The translations under genes and the position numbers were made by a program. 64,000 nt of DNA from Borrelia anserina Es (lineage in GTDB: Bacteria; Spirochaetota; Spirochaetia; Borreliales; Borreliaceae): contig NZ_CP013704.1 in the NCBI RefSeq assembly GCF_001936255.1, positions 620,001-684,000 on the forward strand, in the 5' to 3' direction. Below, in pieces: positions 18,099 to 28,917 of this stretch. The stretch's first letter is position 1, and each line of letters begins with the position of its first letter. The notes beneath the pieces were generated by a model. It was not told where the DNA came from. It searched no databases and was given only the letters and a program-made list of their open reading frames with translations.

Positions 18099-19382
18099 TT
18101 ATATTAGGATATATATTTCATATATTTCTTTATGGTGTTTCTTTACAGTATATTTTATTTTTTCTATTTTGTGTATTAACTTTTTTAAATCATTTTCATA
18201 GTTTAGATCTAATTTTATATAGAGATTTAAGTCGTTTCCTTGATACAAAAAGTTAAGCTCTTTAAAATTGACATTGATATCTTTTAATGTGTTTTTTATT
18301 TCTCTTTTTAAGTCTATATCTTGTTTTGATAGAAGGTTATTAGCATTGTTTATGATCACATGGAGTCCTTCTTTAATCATCATAAAGCTAATAAATATAG
18401 ATATTATTTTATCAAATCCTGTCCATATATAATTTGCGAGTAATAAACTTAGTGTAGTACCTCCGTGAGAGAATATGCAGTTTTTGTCAGATGATGATAG
18501 TGCTAAAAGTAAGTAGTTGTTGTACCTTTTACCAATTTGGAATTTTACTAGATATTCGACTATCTTTACTAAAAAAAATATAAAAGGTATTAATGGTATC
18601 CAGATACTCTTTTTAAAAGAATGATTTGAGAAAATTTCTAATATATTTTTTTTGTCTTCATGATAATGCTTATGGTTATGATGGTGGATATGTAATCCGT
18701 ATTCACTTTTAAAACTTGTTAATTTGTTTAGTCCTGTTGTATTTAAAAATATTGTAAATCCTGATGTTATTATAATTATTCCTATGATCAATGATATCAA
18801 GTTTTCCATTTTTTTATATCCATAAGGATAATAAATTGTTTCAGGCTTATTTGTAATTTTTAAACTAAAATAGGTAATTGTAGATAGTATAAAATCTGAT
18901 GTAACATGAAGTGCATCTGCGATGAGTGCGAATGAATTAAAAAGCATTCCAACAGTGAGTTTAGATGTTATTGATGCTACTTCTGCTAATACTGAGATAA
19001 GTCCTATTCTCATTATGAGTATATTTTTTTTTGTTTCGTAAGTTAGATCTTTCTTATATACATTGTTGTCATTTACAAATCCTAGACTTTTTAGTTCTTC
19101 TTTTATATCATTAATTTCGCATAAGACTTTGTGCAGTTTGTTTTTTTTGCTGTAATAAATTAAGTTATTAATAAGTATTCTTTCTATTCCTTCTGCTTGA
19201 AAGTTTGGATCAATATAGAAATTGTTAATTTTAATTTCTTTGTTTTGTATTTTGGCTTTCAAATATGAAATTGTTTTAATATTATTTTCTATATATGTTA
19301 TGTAAATCTCGTTTTTCTTTAAGCTTTCGAGTTTTAAGTGAGTGTATTTGTTGATATTTTTGTTGTTGATCATCTTTACCAT
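18099..19382 (-). CDS. Cation-efflux (CDF) transporter with N-terminal GNAT-like domain
   Basis: A 427-residue protein. Residues about 120-350 form a six-helix cation diffusion facilitator: ADALHVTSD (155-163) is the helix-2 metal motif, and a His-rich loop (231-241, HIHHHNHKHYH) lies between helices 4 and 5. About 75 cytoplasmic residues follow. The helix-5 motif, usually HxxxD or DxxHHxxSD, is altered (SDKNCIFSHGG, 298-308), so the transport-site ligands differ from canonical Zn exporters. Residues about 30-112 are not CDF: YIDPNFQAEGIERILINNLI followed by LGF resembles GNAT motif A (V.P..Q..GIG..L) and motif B. Metal specificity and any acetyltransferase activity are unknown. It is divergent from the next gene. 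Confidence 0.8.
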   Translation of the reverse strand: MVKMINNKNINKYTHLKLESLKKNEIYITYIENNIKTISYLKAKIQNKEIKINNFYIDPNFQAEGIERILINNLIYYSKKNKLHKVLCEINDIKEELKSLGFVNDNNVYKKDLTYETKKNILIMRIGLISVLAEVASITSKLTVGMLFNSFALIADALHVTSDFILSTITYFSLKITNKPETIYYPYGYKKMENLISLIIGIIIITSGFTIFLNTTGLNKLTSFKSEYGLHIHHHNHKHYHEDKKNILEIFSNHSFKKSIWIPLIPFIFFLVKIVEYLVKFQIGKRYNNYLLLALSSSDKNCIFSHGGTTLSLLLANYIWTGFDKIISIFISFMMIKEGLHVIINNANNLLSKQDIDLKREIKNTLKDINVNFKELNFLYQGNDLNLYIKLDLNYENDLKKLIHKIEKIKYTVKKHHKEIYEIYILI

Positions 19383-19495
19383 GTTTGCATTTTCTCTTTT
19401 TTGTATTGTGTAATCCTGTTATATGTAAAGATAGCATTATTTTTTTTAATGTTCAATTGATTTTTAATATCCTAAATGATTCGAGAGGAGGATTT

Positions 19496-19864
19496 ATGTT
19501 AAAATCTCAATTCTTTGTTAAGAAATGTAAAAGATGTATTTCTGAAAATGAAGTTTTAATAAATAATGTTAAGAGTGTTGAGAATGTTTTTTATGATTTT
19601 CTTAAAATTTTTGATAGAAAAGCTTTAGAGAGTGCATTTAATTATTATTATGAAAATTTTGACTTTGATGAAGGAATATATTCTTTTATCGATAGATTTA
19701 TTCCAATTATTGATTTTTTGTCATTAGAGGTATTGGATTATGAATTTAATATTAATGAGAAAAAGCTTATATTAGAAATTTTTGATTCTTCAGCATACTC
19801 TTTTGAGGTTGACAAGTTAAATGAGTTCGCTAGAGCTGTTGTTTCTCTGGGTATTTTAAATTGA
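19496..19864 (+). CDS. Hypothetical protein (122 residues)
   Basis: A small acidic soluble protein starting at ATG 19496, chosen because GAGGAGG (about 19485-19491) lies 4-5 bases upstream; the frame is open further upstream but lacks another SD. The sequence includes KKCKRCISENE near the N-terminus (a CxxC-like pair) and many aromatic and acidic residues (YYYENFDFDEGIY). No transmembrane segment, signal peptide or catalytic motif was recognised. It lies between the divergent CDF gene and the convergent cdd. By position it is the BB_0617 hypothetical. Function not assigned. Confidence 0.7.
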   Translation: MLKSQFFVKKCKRCISENEVLINNVKSVENVFYDFLKIFDRKALESAFNYYYENFDFDEGIYSFIDRFIPIIDFLSLEVLDYEFNINEKKLILEIFDSSAYSFEVDKLNEFARAVVSLGILN

Positions 19865-19897
19865 TATCCAGATTTTGTTTTTACATGGGTTTTTGAA

Positions 19898-20353
19898 TTA
19901 TGTTGCTTGATTTGTCTTAAGTATTCTTGATAATTCTTCCTTATTGAATGGAATTTTCAGTAAATCTTTAAGTGTATAAATTTGTGAAACTTTTTTATTG
20001 GTGTTAAATTGATAAGGATCTGTTATTAATATCTGAGTATCTTCTTCGAAGAATTCTGACATTACTTGACGACATATTGCGCATGGAACACTTGCTGGAG
20101 TTGTTGTGATTAATATAAAATCTATTTTCTGTGTACCTACAGATGATATCATATTTATTATTGCGGCTTGCTCTGCACAACGAGTTGCTCCAAAACTTGC
20201 GTTTTCAACATTTGAACCTTGGAAGAATGAGTTGTCTTTAGTTTTAATGCAGGCGCCCACTTTAAATTTTGAATATGGTGAATATGCATTATTTCTTGCA
20301 GTTTCAGCCAATTGAAATGCTTTCTCAATTGCATTTTGTTTGACATTTTCCAC
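19898..20353 (-). CDS. cdd: Cytidine deaminase
   Basis: A 151-residue homotetramer-type zinc enzyme that converts cytidine and deoxycytidine to uridine and deoxyuridine in pyrimidine salvage. The zinc and proton-shuttle motif CAE is at C59-E61 and the PCxxC motif at C91 and C94 (VPCAICRQ). The substrate-binding region NVENASFG precedes it. The start is GTG 20353 with a strong SD (AGGAGGA) 6 bases upstream. Slightly longer than the B. subtilis enzyme because of a charged C-terminal tail. A salvage role fits an organism lacking de novo pyrimidine synthesis. Confidence 0.94.
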   Translation of the reverse strand: MENVKQNAIEKAFQLAETARNNAYSPYSKFKVGACIKTKDNSFFQGSNVENASFGATRCAEQAAIINMISSVGTQKIDFILITTTPASVPCAICRQVMSEFFEEDTQILITDPYQFNTNKKVSQIYTLKDLLKIPFNKEELSRILKTNQAT

Positions 20354-20482
20354 TTAAATCCTCCTAATTTTTGATATTATCAATTATAGCACGTGTTTAT
20401 AATTTTCTGTTAAAATATTGTAGAATGTTTAGTTATAACGTGTAATTGTTGATTTATGTGAAAGGTTTATGAATATTTTTTT

Positions 20483-21442
20483 ATGATAGATGTTATTGAA
20501 TTTATTAGGAAATATAATAATTTTATTATTGTGGGACATAAGGATCCTGATTTTGATTGTATTGGCTCATCTTTGGCTTTAGCTTCTTTTTTATCTAGAA
20601 TAGGTAAGAAAGCTATAATGTTAAATGAAGGTCCTTTTGTAAGGAAGGAGATAATTCCTTTTAAAGATAAATTTTTGTCTAAATGGCCAGATATTGATTC
20701 TTTAGATCATGGTGTTATTATTTTGGATTGCTCGATATTTGATAGAATAGGAGATGAATTTGTTTTTTATGTGAAAGATATGCCTATTCTTGTTATTGAT
20801 CATCATGCATCAGGTGATAAGTTAGATGCTCCTGGATATATTGATCCTTTTGCTCCTTCAACTACTTTTTTGATTGAGAAATTAGTTAGAGCATTCGGAT
20901 ATGAAGTCACTAAAGAAGAAGCATGGTACATTTTGGTTGGATTTTGTACAGATACAGGATTTTTTAGATTTATTTCAAGAAGTGATCCTGAACCTTTTGA
21001 GATGATAGCTAGGCTTGTATCTAAGGGTTTGAGCCTTAAAGATATTTATAATTATGTTGAATCTGTTAAGAGTTTATCTTCAATAGATATGCTTAGTACT
21101 ATGCTAAACAATCTTAAATCTTATTTCAATGGCAAGGTATTGCTTACTATTTTACCTTTTGATTCTAAGAAGGAAAATAATGTCAGTGGTGTTAATGACC
21201 TGTTTTATTCACTTCTTGCTAATGTTGAGAATAATGAAATATTGGTTGTTTTGAAAGAGACGGAAGATGGTTCTGTTTTGGTGGGGCTTCGTTCTAGAGA
21301 ATATTTTGATGTTGGCGAGCTTGCAAAATATTTTGGAGGTGGGGGACACAAGCATGCCAGTGGGTTTAAAGTTAAAAATAGTTCTTTAAATTTTTTAGAG
21401 AATCAAATTATTGCATACATCAAGGATACTATTAAGTCTTAA
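20483..21442 (+). CDS. DHH/DHHA1 phosphoesterase (NrnA-like nanoRNase / pAp phosphatase)
   Basis: A 319-residue member of the DHH superfamily. The N-terminal motifs HKDPDFD (19-25), LDCS (81-84) and DHH (106-108) bind two metals; the C-terminal DHHA1 domain ends with [10 protein letters not shown]. This two-domain layout and length match NrnA (bifunctional oligoribonuclease and 3'-phosphoadenosine 5'-phosphatase) rather than RecJ, so it probably degrades short RNA oligonucleotides or cleaves pApA-type dinucleotides (inference). ATG 20483 has only a distant AAAGG. The gene converges with the GH3 gene and overlaps it by 11 bases at the 3' end. By position it is BB_0619. Confidence 0.88.
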   Translation: MIDVIEFIRKYNNFIIVGHKDPDFDCIGSSLALASFLSRIGKKAIMLNEGPFVRKEIIPFKDKFLSKWPDIDSLDHGVIILDCSIFDRIGDEFVFYVKDMPILVIDHHASGDKLDAPGYIDPFAPSTTFLIEKLVRAFGYEVTKEEAWYILVGFCTDTGFFRFISRSDPEPFEMIARLVSKGLSLKDIYNYVESVKSLSSIDMLSTMLNNLKSYFNGKVLLTILPFDSKKENNVSGVNDLFYSLLANVENNEILVVLKETEDGSVLVGLRSREYFDVGELAKYFGGGGHKHASGFKVKNSSLNFLENQIIAYIKDTIKS

Positions 21443-23087
21443 AGTTTGTTAAGGGAATTTGTCCTTTTGGATTAAAATCTTCTGTCAAAGTTAGGAGTCC
21501 AGATTTAAATGATAGTGTTGTTGTTCCGTATACTATTACTATATTTTGTATCCAGTCTAGTTTTTTTATGTGTTGAGGTGTAAGTGAGACGATTGTACTT
21601 ATTTTATCCTTATATTCTTTTAGGTTTTCTATGTATTTTCGACTAGCAGGTGTTGAAAGATTAAAAATGACTTGTTCATGTTTTTCAATTAGGTTTTTTA
21701 TTTCTTTTAGTTTTGTAGGGTTTATTCTGTTTAAGGGGTAATAATCATAGTAATAGACAGAACTATTTTGAAATATTTTCTTACCTTCTTTTATCATTGT
21801 GTGATAAGGTGATATTAAGAGTGTTTTTTTATGCTTTGATATCTTTTTTGATAACTTTATTTTCGTTATTCCTCTTAATGTACTTTGTTCAAAGAATTTT
21901 TCAGCTTCTTTAGTAGGTATTTTTTGGGCATTTTTATAATTTGGATAAATTTCAGTTTCGTTTTTTTTCTCTTTTAAGTATTCTAATTTTATTCGAAGTA
22001 TTCTTTTGTTAGATTTTATAATATTTTCTTTTATTTCATTATCTTTTTGCATGAGGTTTAGTAATTTATTGTAGGCGTTATCTTGTATGTCTTCGTTTAA
22101 TGATATTAATAAAATATCAGTTTCAGTTCTAATAATTCTTTCTATTGTGTCATAAATGCTTTCATTTTTATATTTTACTGCATTCATTAATAAATCGTCT
22201 GTTATTATTAAATTGTCATATTTTAATTGTTTCCTGAGTAGTTCCTTTATTATCTTAATTGACGATGATGCAGGTATTTCTTTGCCATTTGTAAGCATTG
22301 GGTAAGCTAAGTGTCCACTCATAATCATTGGAATATCTTCTTGTATTAATATTTTGTATGGCAATAGTTCGTTTAAGTGCACTTCTTTTAAATTTGAGTT
22401 TATTATTGGCATTTCTATGTGAGAATCGACAGTGGTATTGCCATGTCCAGGGAAGTGTTTTGCTGTTGAGATTATTCCTGCTTGTTTTTGTCCTTTGTAA
22501 AAAGCTAAAGCAAAAAGAGAAACGATTTGTGGATTATTTGAATATACTCTTGGTCCTATTAGAAAATTTTCTTCATTGCTGTAAATATCTGTTATAGGTG
22601 CAAAATTTAGATTGATTCCAAGTTGTCTTAACTCATTTGCTATGTGATATCCTGTAAGATAAGAATCATTTGGTGATAAAGTAGCTGTAATTCCGAGATT
22701 TCCTATTGTTTTTGATGTTTTGAGTTTTATATGTTGTGTCCATCCACCTTCTTGATCTGTTGCTATGAATAAAGGGATTTTAAATCTATTATTTTGAGAT
22801 ATCGATTGTGCTTTATTTATGCTGTCTAATAGTTTATGTAAGTTTTTGGCATTCCATCCAAAGATTTTGATTCCTCCCAAATTTTTCTTCTTTATAAAGT
22901 TCAGAACAAACTTTGTTATTTGTTCTCCTGGATAACTTATCATAAACATTTGACCCAGTAATTCTTTGTTATCCATCTGGCTTACTATTTTGTCTATTAA
23001 TTTTTCTTTGTCTTCGTTGGTCCAAAAGTTGTAGGAAAAGCCATTATTGTGTATAAAAAAGATAGCTATACAGATAATTTTTTTCAT
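21432..23087 (-). CDS. Exported glycoside hydrolase family 3 enzyme (NagZ-like)
   Basis: A 551-residue protein with a short signal-like N-terminus ([11 protein letters not shown]) followed by a GH3 TIM-barrel. The active-site loop KHFPGHG at 210-216 and the TDDLLMNAV motif with the nucleophilic Asp at about 297-298 are the beta-N-acetylglucosaminidase (NagZ) signature. FIATDQEGG (108-115) is also typical. The C-terminal third resembles the second GH3 alpha/beta domain. Likely role: release of N-acetylglucosamine from peptidoglycan fragments or host glycans outside the cytoplasm (inference). The older label beta-glucosidase is less likely given KHFPGHG. The SD is weak (TATGG region). It converges on the DHH gene. 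Confidence 0.85.
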   Translation of the reverse strand: MKKIICIAIFFIHNNGFSYNFWTNEDKEKLIDKIVSQMDNKELLGQMFMISYPGEQITKFVLNFIKKKNLGGIKIFGWNAKNLHKLLDSINKAQSISQNNRFKIPLFIATDQEGGWTQHIKLKTSKTIGNLGITATLSPNDSYLTGYHIANELRQLGINLNFAPITDIYSNEENFLIGPRVYSNNPQIVSLFALAFYKGQKQAGIISTAKHFPGHGNTTVDSHIEMPIINSNLKEVHLNELLPYKILIQEDIPMIMSGHLAYPMLTNGKEIPASSSIKIIKELLRKQLKYDNLIITDDLLMNAVKYKNESIYDTIERIIRTETDILLISLNEDIQDNAYNKLLNLMQKDNEIKENIIKSNKRILRIKLEYLKEKKNETEIYPNYKNAQKIPTKEAEKFFEQSTLRGITKIKLSKKISKHKKTLLISPYHTMIKEGKKIFQNSSVYYYDYYPLNRINPTKLKEIKNLIEKHEQVIFNLSTPASRKYIENLKEYKDKISTIVSLTPQHIKKLDWIQNIVIVYGTTTLSFKSGLLTLTEDFNPKGQIPLTNFKT

Positions 23088-23390
23088 TTAAACCATACCA
23101 ATCTTTTGTATTTTTTAATTCATAAATATATCATACTATTTTAAGCTTGTTAATTTCAGGTTTTTTATTGTTTTTAAAACCATTCCAATTAATTATCATA
23201 CTTAAAATTATAAATTTTTTGTTTTCATTCTAATTCATGTTAAGAAATTTAATTTAGTGTTAATAATAATTTTATTATTATTGATAAAAAAATGCCAAGC
23301 ACTTATTTGTCGAGTTAAATTTTTTATTATATTTATTGGTTACAGTTATTTAATAAAATAGATGTGTATCTTTGGGAATATGTTTTTATA
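23088..23390. other. A+T-rich intergenic region without recognised gene
   Basis: About 300 bases between the divergently placed GH3 gene and the promoter of the CAT tRNA. It contains short A/T palindromes (for example the TAATAATAATTTTATTATTATTG region near 23265) but no ORF with an SD, no tRNA and no protein remnant that I could recognise. Confidence 0.6.
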
Positions 23391-23419
23391 TTGACAAAAT
23401 ATCTTTGAATTTATACACT
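23391..23419 (+). promoter_or_regulatory. Promoter of the CAT-anticodon tRNA
   Basis: Consensus TTGACA (23391-23396), a 17-base spacer and TACACT (23414-23419), 12 bases before the mature tRNA 5' end. It may also read into the DJ-1 gene 16 bases beyond the tRNA. Confidence 0.7.
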
Positions 23420-23431
23420 TAAAGGCTGCAA

Positions 23432-23505
23432 GCTGATGTAGCTCAGTTGGTTAGAGCACTCGGCTCATATCCGGGTTGTCGTGGGTTCAAGTCCCTCCAT
23501 CAGCA
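23432..23505 (+). tRNA. tRNA with CAT anticodon: elongator Met (or Ile2)
   Basis: Cloverleaf with a perfect acceptor stem GCTGATG/CATCAGC, D arm GCTCAGTTGGTTAGAGC, anticodon loop CTCATAT and T arm GGGTTCAAGTCCC. The paired 1-72 position excludes initiator function. The CAT anticodon could be elongator Met, or Ile2 if C34 is modified to lysidine. The D-arm sequence resembles E. coli elongator Met, but the choice is not certain. Confidence 0.88.
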
Positions 23506-23521
23506 TTAAGGAGTTTGTATT

Positions 23522-24067
23522 ATGAGAGTAGCAGTTGTGCTTGCAAATGGTTTTGAAGAGATTGAAGCTATAATTCCTGTTAATATTTTAAGACGTGGTG
23601 GTGTTGATCTGAAGCTTATAAGTCTAAATGATGATAGGGTTGTTGCAGGTGCTAGGGGAGTTACTTTTTGGGCTGATGAGAAAATATCAGATTGTAGTGC
23701 AGATGATTTTGATTTAATAATACTTCCTGGAGGAATACCTGGTGCTACAAATCTTTTTGAATCTAAATATTTGGATAATATTTTAAAAAATATGAACTTG
23801 CAAGGTAAGTTCATTGCAGCTATTTGTGCATCGCCAGCGGTTGTGCTTTCTGCAAAGGGGCTTTTGGGTTCAAATAAATTTACTTGCTATCCAGGATTTG
23901 AAAAAGGTGTTATTGATGGTGAGTTTGTGGATGAGGATGTTGTTATTAGTAATAACTTTATTACTTCTAAGGGTGTTGGTACGGCTTTTGAATTTGCTTT
24001 TGCTTTGCTTAAGATTATTAGAGGCGAGAAGGTACTTGAGGATGTTAAGAAAAAAGTTTTGCTTTGA
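23522..24067 (+). CDS. DJ-1/PfpI family protein
   Basis: A 181-residue flavodoxin-like protein of the DJ-1/ThiJ/PfpI superfamily. The reactive Cys is in the nucleophile elbow AAICASPAV (C102), with the conserved acidic residue near the N-terminus in GFEEIEA (E15 or neighbour) and a glycine-rich LILPGGIPGA turn. Family members act as redox-sensitive chaperones, glyoxalase III or deglycases. The old annotation as a thiazole-biosynthesis enzyme is not supported, since no thiamine gene is nearby. ATG 23522 follows an AAGGAG SD. It begins 16 bases after the CAT tRNA and may be co-transcribed with it. The substrate is unknown. Confidence 0.88.
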   Translation: MRVAVVLANGFEEIEAIIPVNILRRGGVDLKLISLNDDRVVAGARGVTFWADEKISDCSADDFDLIILPGGIPGATNLFESKYLDNILKNMNLQGKFIAAICASPAVVLSAKGLLGSNKFTCYPGFEKGVIDGEFVDEDVVISNNFITSKGVGTAFEFAFALLKIIRGEKVLEDVKKKVLL

Positions 24068-24204
24068 TATTATTGATACTATTTTGTTTGGATGAATCAA
24101 TTGTTTAGTCCTTAAGAATAAGATTGACTTTGAGTTGATTTGTAAAATTTCTGTGTAATCTTTGTTGAATATTCTGAAAGGTATATATTTTTTATTTTAA
24201 GCAT

Positions 24205-25434
24205 TCATGAATGCTCTGTAATTAGATTGTAGGTGTCTTCTAGTATAGTTAATTCTTCATTTGTTGGTATTACTAGTATTTTTGTCTTACTTTTTTCACT
24301 TGATATATCAGATTCTATGTTTTTTTCTCTTGCTAAATTGTTCTTTTGAATGTCAATTTTTATTCCAATTTTTTCAAAGCCTTTTAGTGATAGTTCTCTA
24401 ATTCCATAGTCGGTAACACCGATGCCAGCTGTGAAAACTATTGCATCAATATTGAAGTTGAGTACTGCAAGGTAAGATCCAATATATTTCTTGATTCTGT
24501 AAGCCATTATTTCAACTGCAAGTTTAGAGTTATATTCATTATTTTCCACCCCTTGCCAAATATCTCTTAGATCATTTGACTTAAGAGATATTCCAAGCAT
24601 ACCACTTTCCTTATTGAGGATTTCTTCAATCTTTCTTGGGGTTTTGTTTAGTTGTTTACTCATTAAAGGAATGACTGAAGGATCTATGTCTCCACTTCTT
24701 GTACCCATTACGAGCCCTTCAAGGGGAGTAAGGCCCATGCTTGTGTCGTAGGATATTCCATTTTTGACTGCATTGATGCTGGATCCATTACCTAAATGTA
24801 GTATTATCAAGTTTAAATCTTTTATGTGTTTATTAAGTATTGTTGCAACTCTTTTAGTTATGTATGCATAGGATAGGCCGTGAAATCCGTATTTTCTGAT
24901 TTTGTAGTCTTTATACCAAGAGTATGGTGTGGCGTATAAGAATGCATTTTCATTCATGGTTTGATGCCATGATGTATCAAAACATAAAACTTGTTTTATA
25001 TTTTGAAATATTTTAAGTGTTGTTTCTATGACTTTTATTGCAGTTGGATTGTGGAGAGGTGCTAGCTTTGATATCTTTTTGAGTTCGATTAAAACATTTT
25101 CATTAAGTATTACTGAATTTTTGAAATTTGGCCCTCCATGTACAATTCTGTGTCCTATTCCTTGGATTTCATTTAAGTTGTCTATGATTTTTAATTTCTT
25201 GTTTGTAAGCACTTTAATCAGTCGTTTTAATGCTTCTTTATGTGATTTGATGTTTTCATTTGTTCTTTCTAATAATTCGTTTTTGGTTTGAATTTTAATT
25301 ATTGCTTTGCTTGTTTTTATTTTTTCGATTATTCCAGATACCAGTATTTGTGTGTCTTTATATTTATATTCTTTATATTTATATAATGTAAATTTTAATG
25401 AAGAACTTCCTGTATTAAGTGTTAGTATTATCAT
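24205..25434 (-). CDS. ackA: Acetate kinase
   Basis: A 409-residue ASKHA-fold enzyme interconverting acetate plus ATP and acetyl phosphate plus ADP. The N-terminal phosphate-binding signature NTGSSSLKF (residues 7-15) is intact, as are GHRIVHGG and the second signature [11 protein letters not shown]. With phosphotransacetylase it links acetate to acetyl-CoA, which in Borrelia feeds the mevalonate pathway, and it sets acetyl-phosphate levels relevant to Rrp2 signalling (established for Lyme Borrelia). It is downstream of mfd on the same strand with 17 bases between them, so co-transcription is likely. Length is standard. Confidence 0.96.
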   Translation of the reverse strand: MIILTLNTGSSSLKFTLYKYKEYKYKDTQILVSGIIEKIKTSKAIIKIQTKNELLERTNENIKSHKEALKRLIKVLTNKKLKIIDNLNEIQGIGHRIVHGGPNFKNSVILNENVLIELKKISKLAPLHNPTAIKVIETTLKIFQNIKQVLCFDTSWHQTMNENAFLYATPYSWYKDYKIRKYGFHGLSYAYITKRVATILNKHIKDLNLIILHLGNGSSINAVKNGISYDTSMGLTPLEGLVMGTRSGDIDPSVIPLMSKQLNKTPRKIEEILNKESGMLGISLKSNDLRDIWQGVENNEYNSKLAVEIMAYRIKKYIGSYLAVLNFNIDAIVFTAGIGVTDYGIRELSLKGFEKIGIKIDIQKNNLAREKNIESDISSEKSKTKILVIPTNEELTILEDTYNLITEHS

Positions 25435-25451
25435 GTCTTTATATCCTATCG

Positions 25452-28400
25452 TTATAATAATAGATTCAAATTTTTATATATACATTTGATTTTCTCTGAT
25501 TCTTTCACATTTTTTAAGTTTAGAAAAACTGAATTTTTATATTCTGGGTTTATTTTCATTATAGTAGGATTGTATTTTATTATTTGTATTATTTTTGTGA
25601 CAGGAATGCTGCTTGTGTTTAAATATTCGATTTCGAGTAATCCATTTCTTTCTTTAAGACTAGCAATATTAAGTTTTTTAACAAGTAATTTTAATTCTGA
25701 TAACATAAGTAGAGTGTTAAGCTCTTTTGGGATTGGTCCAAATCGATCATAGATTTCAGATCTTATTTTATTATTTTCTTCTTCATTTTGAATTGCTGCA
25801 ATTTTTTTATAAATTGATATTTTGTCTTGTTCACTATTTATATAACTGTCGGGTATAAATCCGTTATAGTTGATTTCAATAGTGATTTTATCTTCCTTAG
25901 AATTTTTACCCATTCGTTTTTCAATTGCTTTGTTTAACATTGTTAGATAGTAATCCAATCCAATAGATTCTATCTCTCCATGTTGTTCTCTTCCAAGTAG
26001 GTTTCCAACACCCCTTATTTCCATATCTTTCATTGCAATTTGAAATCCTGCTCCAAGTTCTGAAAGCTCAGATATTGCTTTTAGTCTTTCAATAGCACCT
26101 TCATTTAGGCTTGAGTTTTCTTTGTATAAAAAATAGGCAAAGGCTTTCTGTGAACTTCTGCCGACTCTTCCTCTGAGCTGGTATAGTTGTGCAAGTCCAA
26201 ATCTGTTTGCATTGTTAATTATTATTGTATTTGCGTTTTCAATATCTATTCCGTTTTCAATTATTGTTGTTGCTAGTAGTACCTGGTATGATTTATTTAT
26301 AAAATCATGCATAATATTTTCAATTTGTTCACCTGTGAGCTTTGCGTGGATAGTTGCAATTCTTGCATAAGGGACCACTTTCTCTAGTATTGCTTTTATT
26401 GAATCTAATTCTTGAATATTGTGATGTACAAAGAAGACTTGTCCATCTCTGGAAAGCTCATTTTCTATTGCATGTTTAATCAGTAGTTCGTTAAATTCTT
26501 CTACGTAAGTTTCTATTTTAATTCTGTTTTGGGGTGGAGTTTTTAGGACAGAGATGTCTCTTAATTTGATTAATGACATATGAAGAGATCTAGGAATTGG
26601 AGTTGCTGATAAGGAAAGACAGTCAATAGAGACTTTTATTTCTTTAAGTCTTTCTTTTTCTCTTACTCCAAATCTTTGTTCTTCATCAATTATGATGAGT
26701 CCTAAGTTCTTGTATATTATTTTCTTAGAGAGTATTTTGTGTGTTCCAATTATTATGTCAATTTCGCCTGTTTCTAAATTTTTAATAATTTCTCTTTCTT
26801 TTGATTTTCCTATGAATCTGCTAATCATTGCAATTTTGACTGGAAAGTTTTTAAATCTTTTCTTGAATGTATTGAAGTGTTGTTCTGTAAGAATTGTTGT
26901 TGGAGAGAGTATTGCTACCTGTTTTTTACCCATGACAGCTTTGAATGCAGCTCTCATTGCAACTTCAGTTTTACCAAATCCAACGTCTCCGCATAGGAGT
27001 CTATCCATTACTTTTGGACTCATCATATCTTGTTTGATTTCTGATATTGCTGTTAATTGGTCTGGAGTTTCATTGTATGGAAATTCTGCTTCAAATAATA
27101 ATTGCCATTCATCATCTTGAGGATATTGAAATCCCTTAGTGCTTTCTCTTTCTAAGTAAAGTGAGACAAGCTTATCAGCAATTGCATCAATTCTTTTCTT
27201 TGCATAAGCTTTTTTCTTTTCCCAGGTTTTTGAGCTGATTTTATCTAATTTTATGTTTTGAGTTTCATTGCCGATATATCTTTGAATGAGGTGTGTTTGC
27301 TCAATTGGAATAAATAATTTTTCGTTGTCTGCATATTCAATTTCAATGTAGTCTTTTTCAAGAAGACTTGTTTTAATTCTTTTTATCTTTCTAAATATTC
27401 CAATTCCATGGTTTATGTGAACAATATGACTATTTTTTTCAATTTCAATGAATGAATCAATGGTTTTTGTTTTTGATGATTCGAAAGCTTTATTTGTTTT
27501 TTGTATTCTATTGAAGATATCTGATTCAAGAATAATTGCTATTTTTTCTTTGTTTATTATAAGTGAGCTTGATATTTTTAATACTTCAATTTTGATTTGA
27601 TGTAGCTCTTTGAATATGTATTTTAATTTTTCTTTTTGTGAGTTAGATTCTGCTGCAATTATTACTTTAAATCCATTATTTAGCCAATTTTGTATTTTCT
27701 CCTTTGCAAGTGCAATGTTTGAAAAACATTTACATTCACTTTCTATTTTAAATTCTATGATTTCTTCTGTTTTTGTAGGGGCAGGGGTTTTGGCGAATAA
27801 GATGTGAGTTTTTAATCTTAGATTGTTTAGGTTCGTGAAAATTTTTTTTGGGGCAATTGTTTTTTCTCCTGTCTCTATTGCTTGATTATAGAGTTTTTCA
27901 TATTCTTTATAGATATTTTTTATCTCTGCTTGTAAATTTGGTATTTCGAAATTTATAGTAATTATGTCTGCATTTATTTCTTGACTTAAGTATGTATTGC
28001 CTATTAATGGATAGAACATTTCTTCTGCTCTTACATTATATTTTGTTTGAATTTGTTCAAATAATTTTTTGTATTCATTTTCTTTTATGTGTTGTTTTAG
28101 TATGTTTATGCTTTCGTTATTCCAAATGATTTCTTTTGTAGGAATTATATCAAATTCTAAAATTTCATTTTCTTGTTTTAATTGAGTTAAGGGATTAAAA
28201 TATTTGATTTCTTCTATTTTATCGACATGCATCGAGATTCTTATTGGTTGTGCTTTGTTAAATGGATATAGGTCTATTGTTGTACCCTTTATTGTAAATT
28301 CGCCAGGTAATGCAACCCTAGTTGTTTTTTCATATCCTAATTTTATAAGATTAATTTCAAGATTTTCTATGTTTATGATCTTACCTGTATGAATTTTATA

Positions 28401-28820
28401 AATGTTGTTAAATAAATTTTCTTTTGTAGGAATTTTGCTAAGTAGAGATTTAAGCGAAACAATGTAGATTCCAGAATTATTTTCATAAAAATTGATTAAA
28501 AATTTTACTCTTTCGCTAAAGATTTTGCTTTTTGAACTTATTCCTTTATATGTAAGGGAATTAAAATAATTAAGTTCATATATTTGATCTGTAATTTGCA
28601 TTAAGTCATTTTTGAGTTCACTGGAAATATTTTCGTTTTTTACTATTAATATAACTTTATTTTCTTTGCTGTATTCCTTTATTTTGTTGATTAGAAAAGC
28701 CTTAAAAAATCCTTCATGCCCTGTTATTACAAAGGGTATATTATTTTTAATAAATTGTTTTATTTTTTTTAAATTTTGATTTTCACTTAGTCTGACAGTT
28801 ATTTCTTTTTCTATATTCAT
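25452..28820 (-). CDS. mfd: Transcription-repair coupling factor
   Basis: A 1122-residue DNA translocase that removes RNA polymerase stalled at lesions and recruits UvrA. In order: a UvrB-homology region; the RNA-polymerase interaction domain around [15 protein letters not shown]; a RecG-like helicase with Walker [16 protein letters not shown], the DEEQRFG box and SATPIPRSL; the [17 protein letters not shown] motif of helicase domain 2; and a C-terminal TRCF domain. The start lies near 28820, divergent from the next gene, with AAAAAGG upstream. The length equals that of other Borrelia Mfd proteins. All helicase motifs look intact. Confidence 0.96.
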   Translation of the reverse strand: MNIEKEITVRLSENQNLKKIKQFIKNNIPFVITGHEGFFKAFLINKIKEYSKENKVILIVKNENISSELKNDLMQITDQIYELNYFNSLTYKGISSKSKIFSERVKFLINFYENNSGIYIVSLKSLLSKIPTKENLFNNIYKIHTGKIINIENLEINLIKLGYEKTTRVALPGEFTIKGTTIDLYPFNKAQPIRISMHVDKIEEIKYFNPLTQLKQENEILEFDIIPTKEIIWNNESINILKQHIKENEYKKLFEQIQTKYNVRAEEMFYPLIGNTYLSQEINADIITINFEIPNLQAEIKNIYKEYEKLYNQAIETGEKTIAPKKIFTNLNNLRLKTHILFAKTPAPTKTEEIIEFKIESECKCFSNIALAKEKIQNWLNNGFKVIIAAESNSQKEKLKYIFKELHQIKIEVLKISSSLIINKEKIAIILESDIFNRIQKTNKAFESSKTKTIDSFIEIEKNSHIVHINHGIGIFRKIKRIKTSLLEKDYIEIEYADNEKLFIPIEQTHLIQRYIGNETQNIKLDKISSKTWEKKKAYAKKRIDAIADKLVSLYLERESTKGFQYPQDDEWQLLFEAEFPYNETPDQLTAISEIKQDMMSPKVMDRLLCGDVGFGKTEVAMRAAFKAVMGKKQVAILSPTTILTEQHFNTFKKRFKNFPVKIAMISRFIGKSKEREIIKNLETGEIDIIIGTHKILSKKIIYKNLGLIIIDEEQRFGVREKERLKEIKVSIDCLSLSATPIPRSLHMSLIKLRDISVLKTPPQNRIKIETYVEEFNELLIKHAIENELSRDGQVFFVHHNIQELDSIKAILEKVVPYARIATIHAKLTGEQIENIMHDFINKSYQVLLATTIIENGIDIENANTIIINNANRFGLAQLYQLRGRVGRSSQKAFAYFLYKENSSLNEGAIERLKAISELSELGAGFQIAMKDMEIRGVGNLLGREQHGEIESIGLDYYLTMLNKAIEKRMGKNSKEDKITIEINYNGFIPDSYINSEQDKISIYKKIAAIQNEEENNKIRSEIYDRFGPIPKELNTLLMLSELKLLVKKLNIASLKERNGLLEIEYLNTSSIPVTKIIQIIKYNPTIMKINPEYKNSVFLNLKNVKESEKIKCIYKNLNLLL

Positions 28821-28917
28821 TTTTTACCTTTTTGTTTCTGTAGTTTAGTATAATATTATATATGAATAGATAATGTTCTGTTTCGTTGTGTATAATATAG
28901 TTAGATTTGAGGAGTTT

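Noticed and set aside
23160..23300. Short A/T palindromes before the CAT tRNA as a possible origin or att site
   Set aside because: Simple A/T-rich repeats are expected at this base composition; no DnaA-box cluster, integrase gene or direct repeat around the tRNA was seen.
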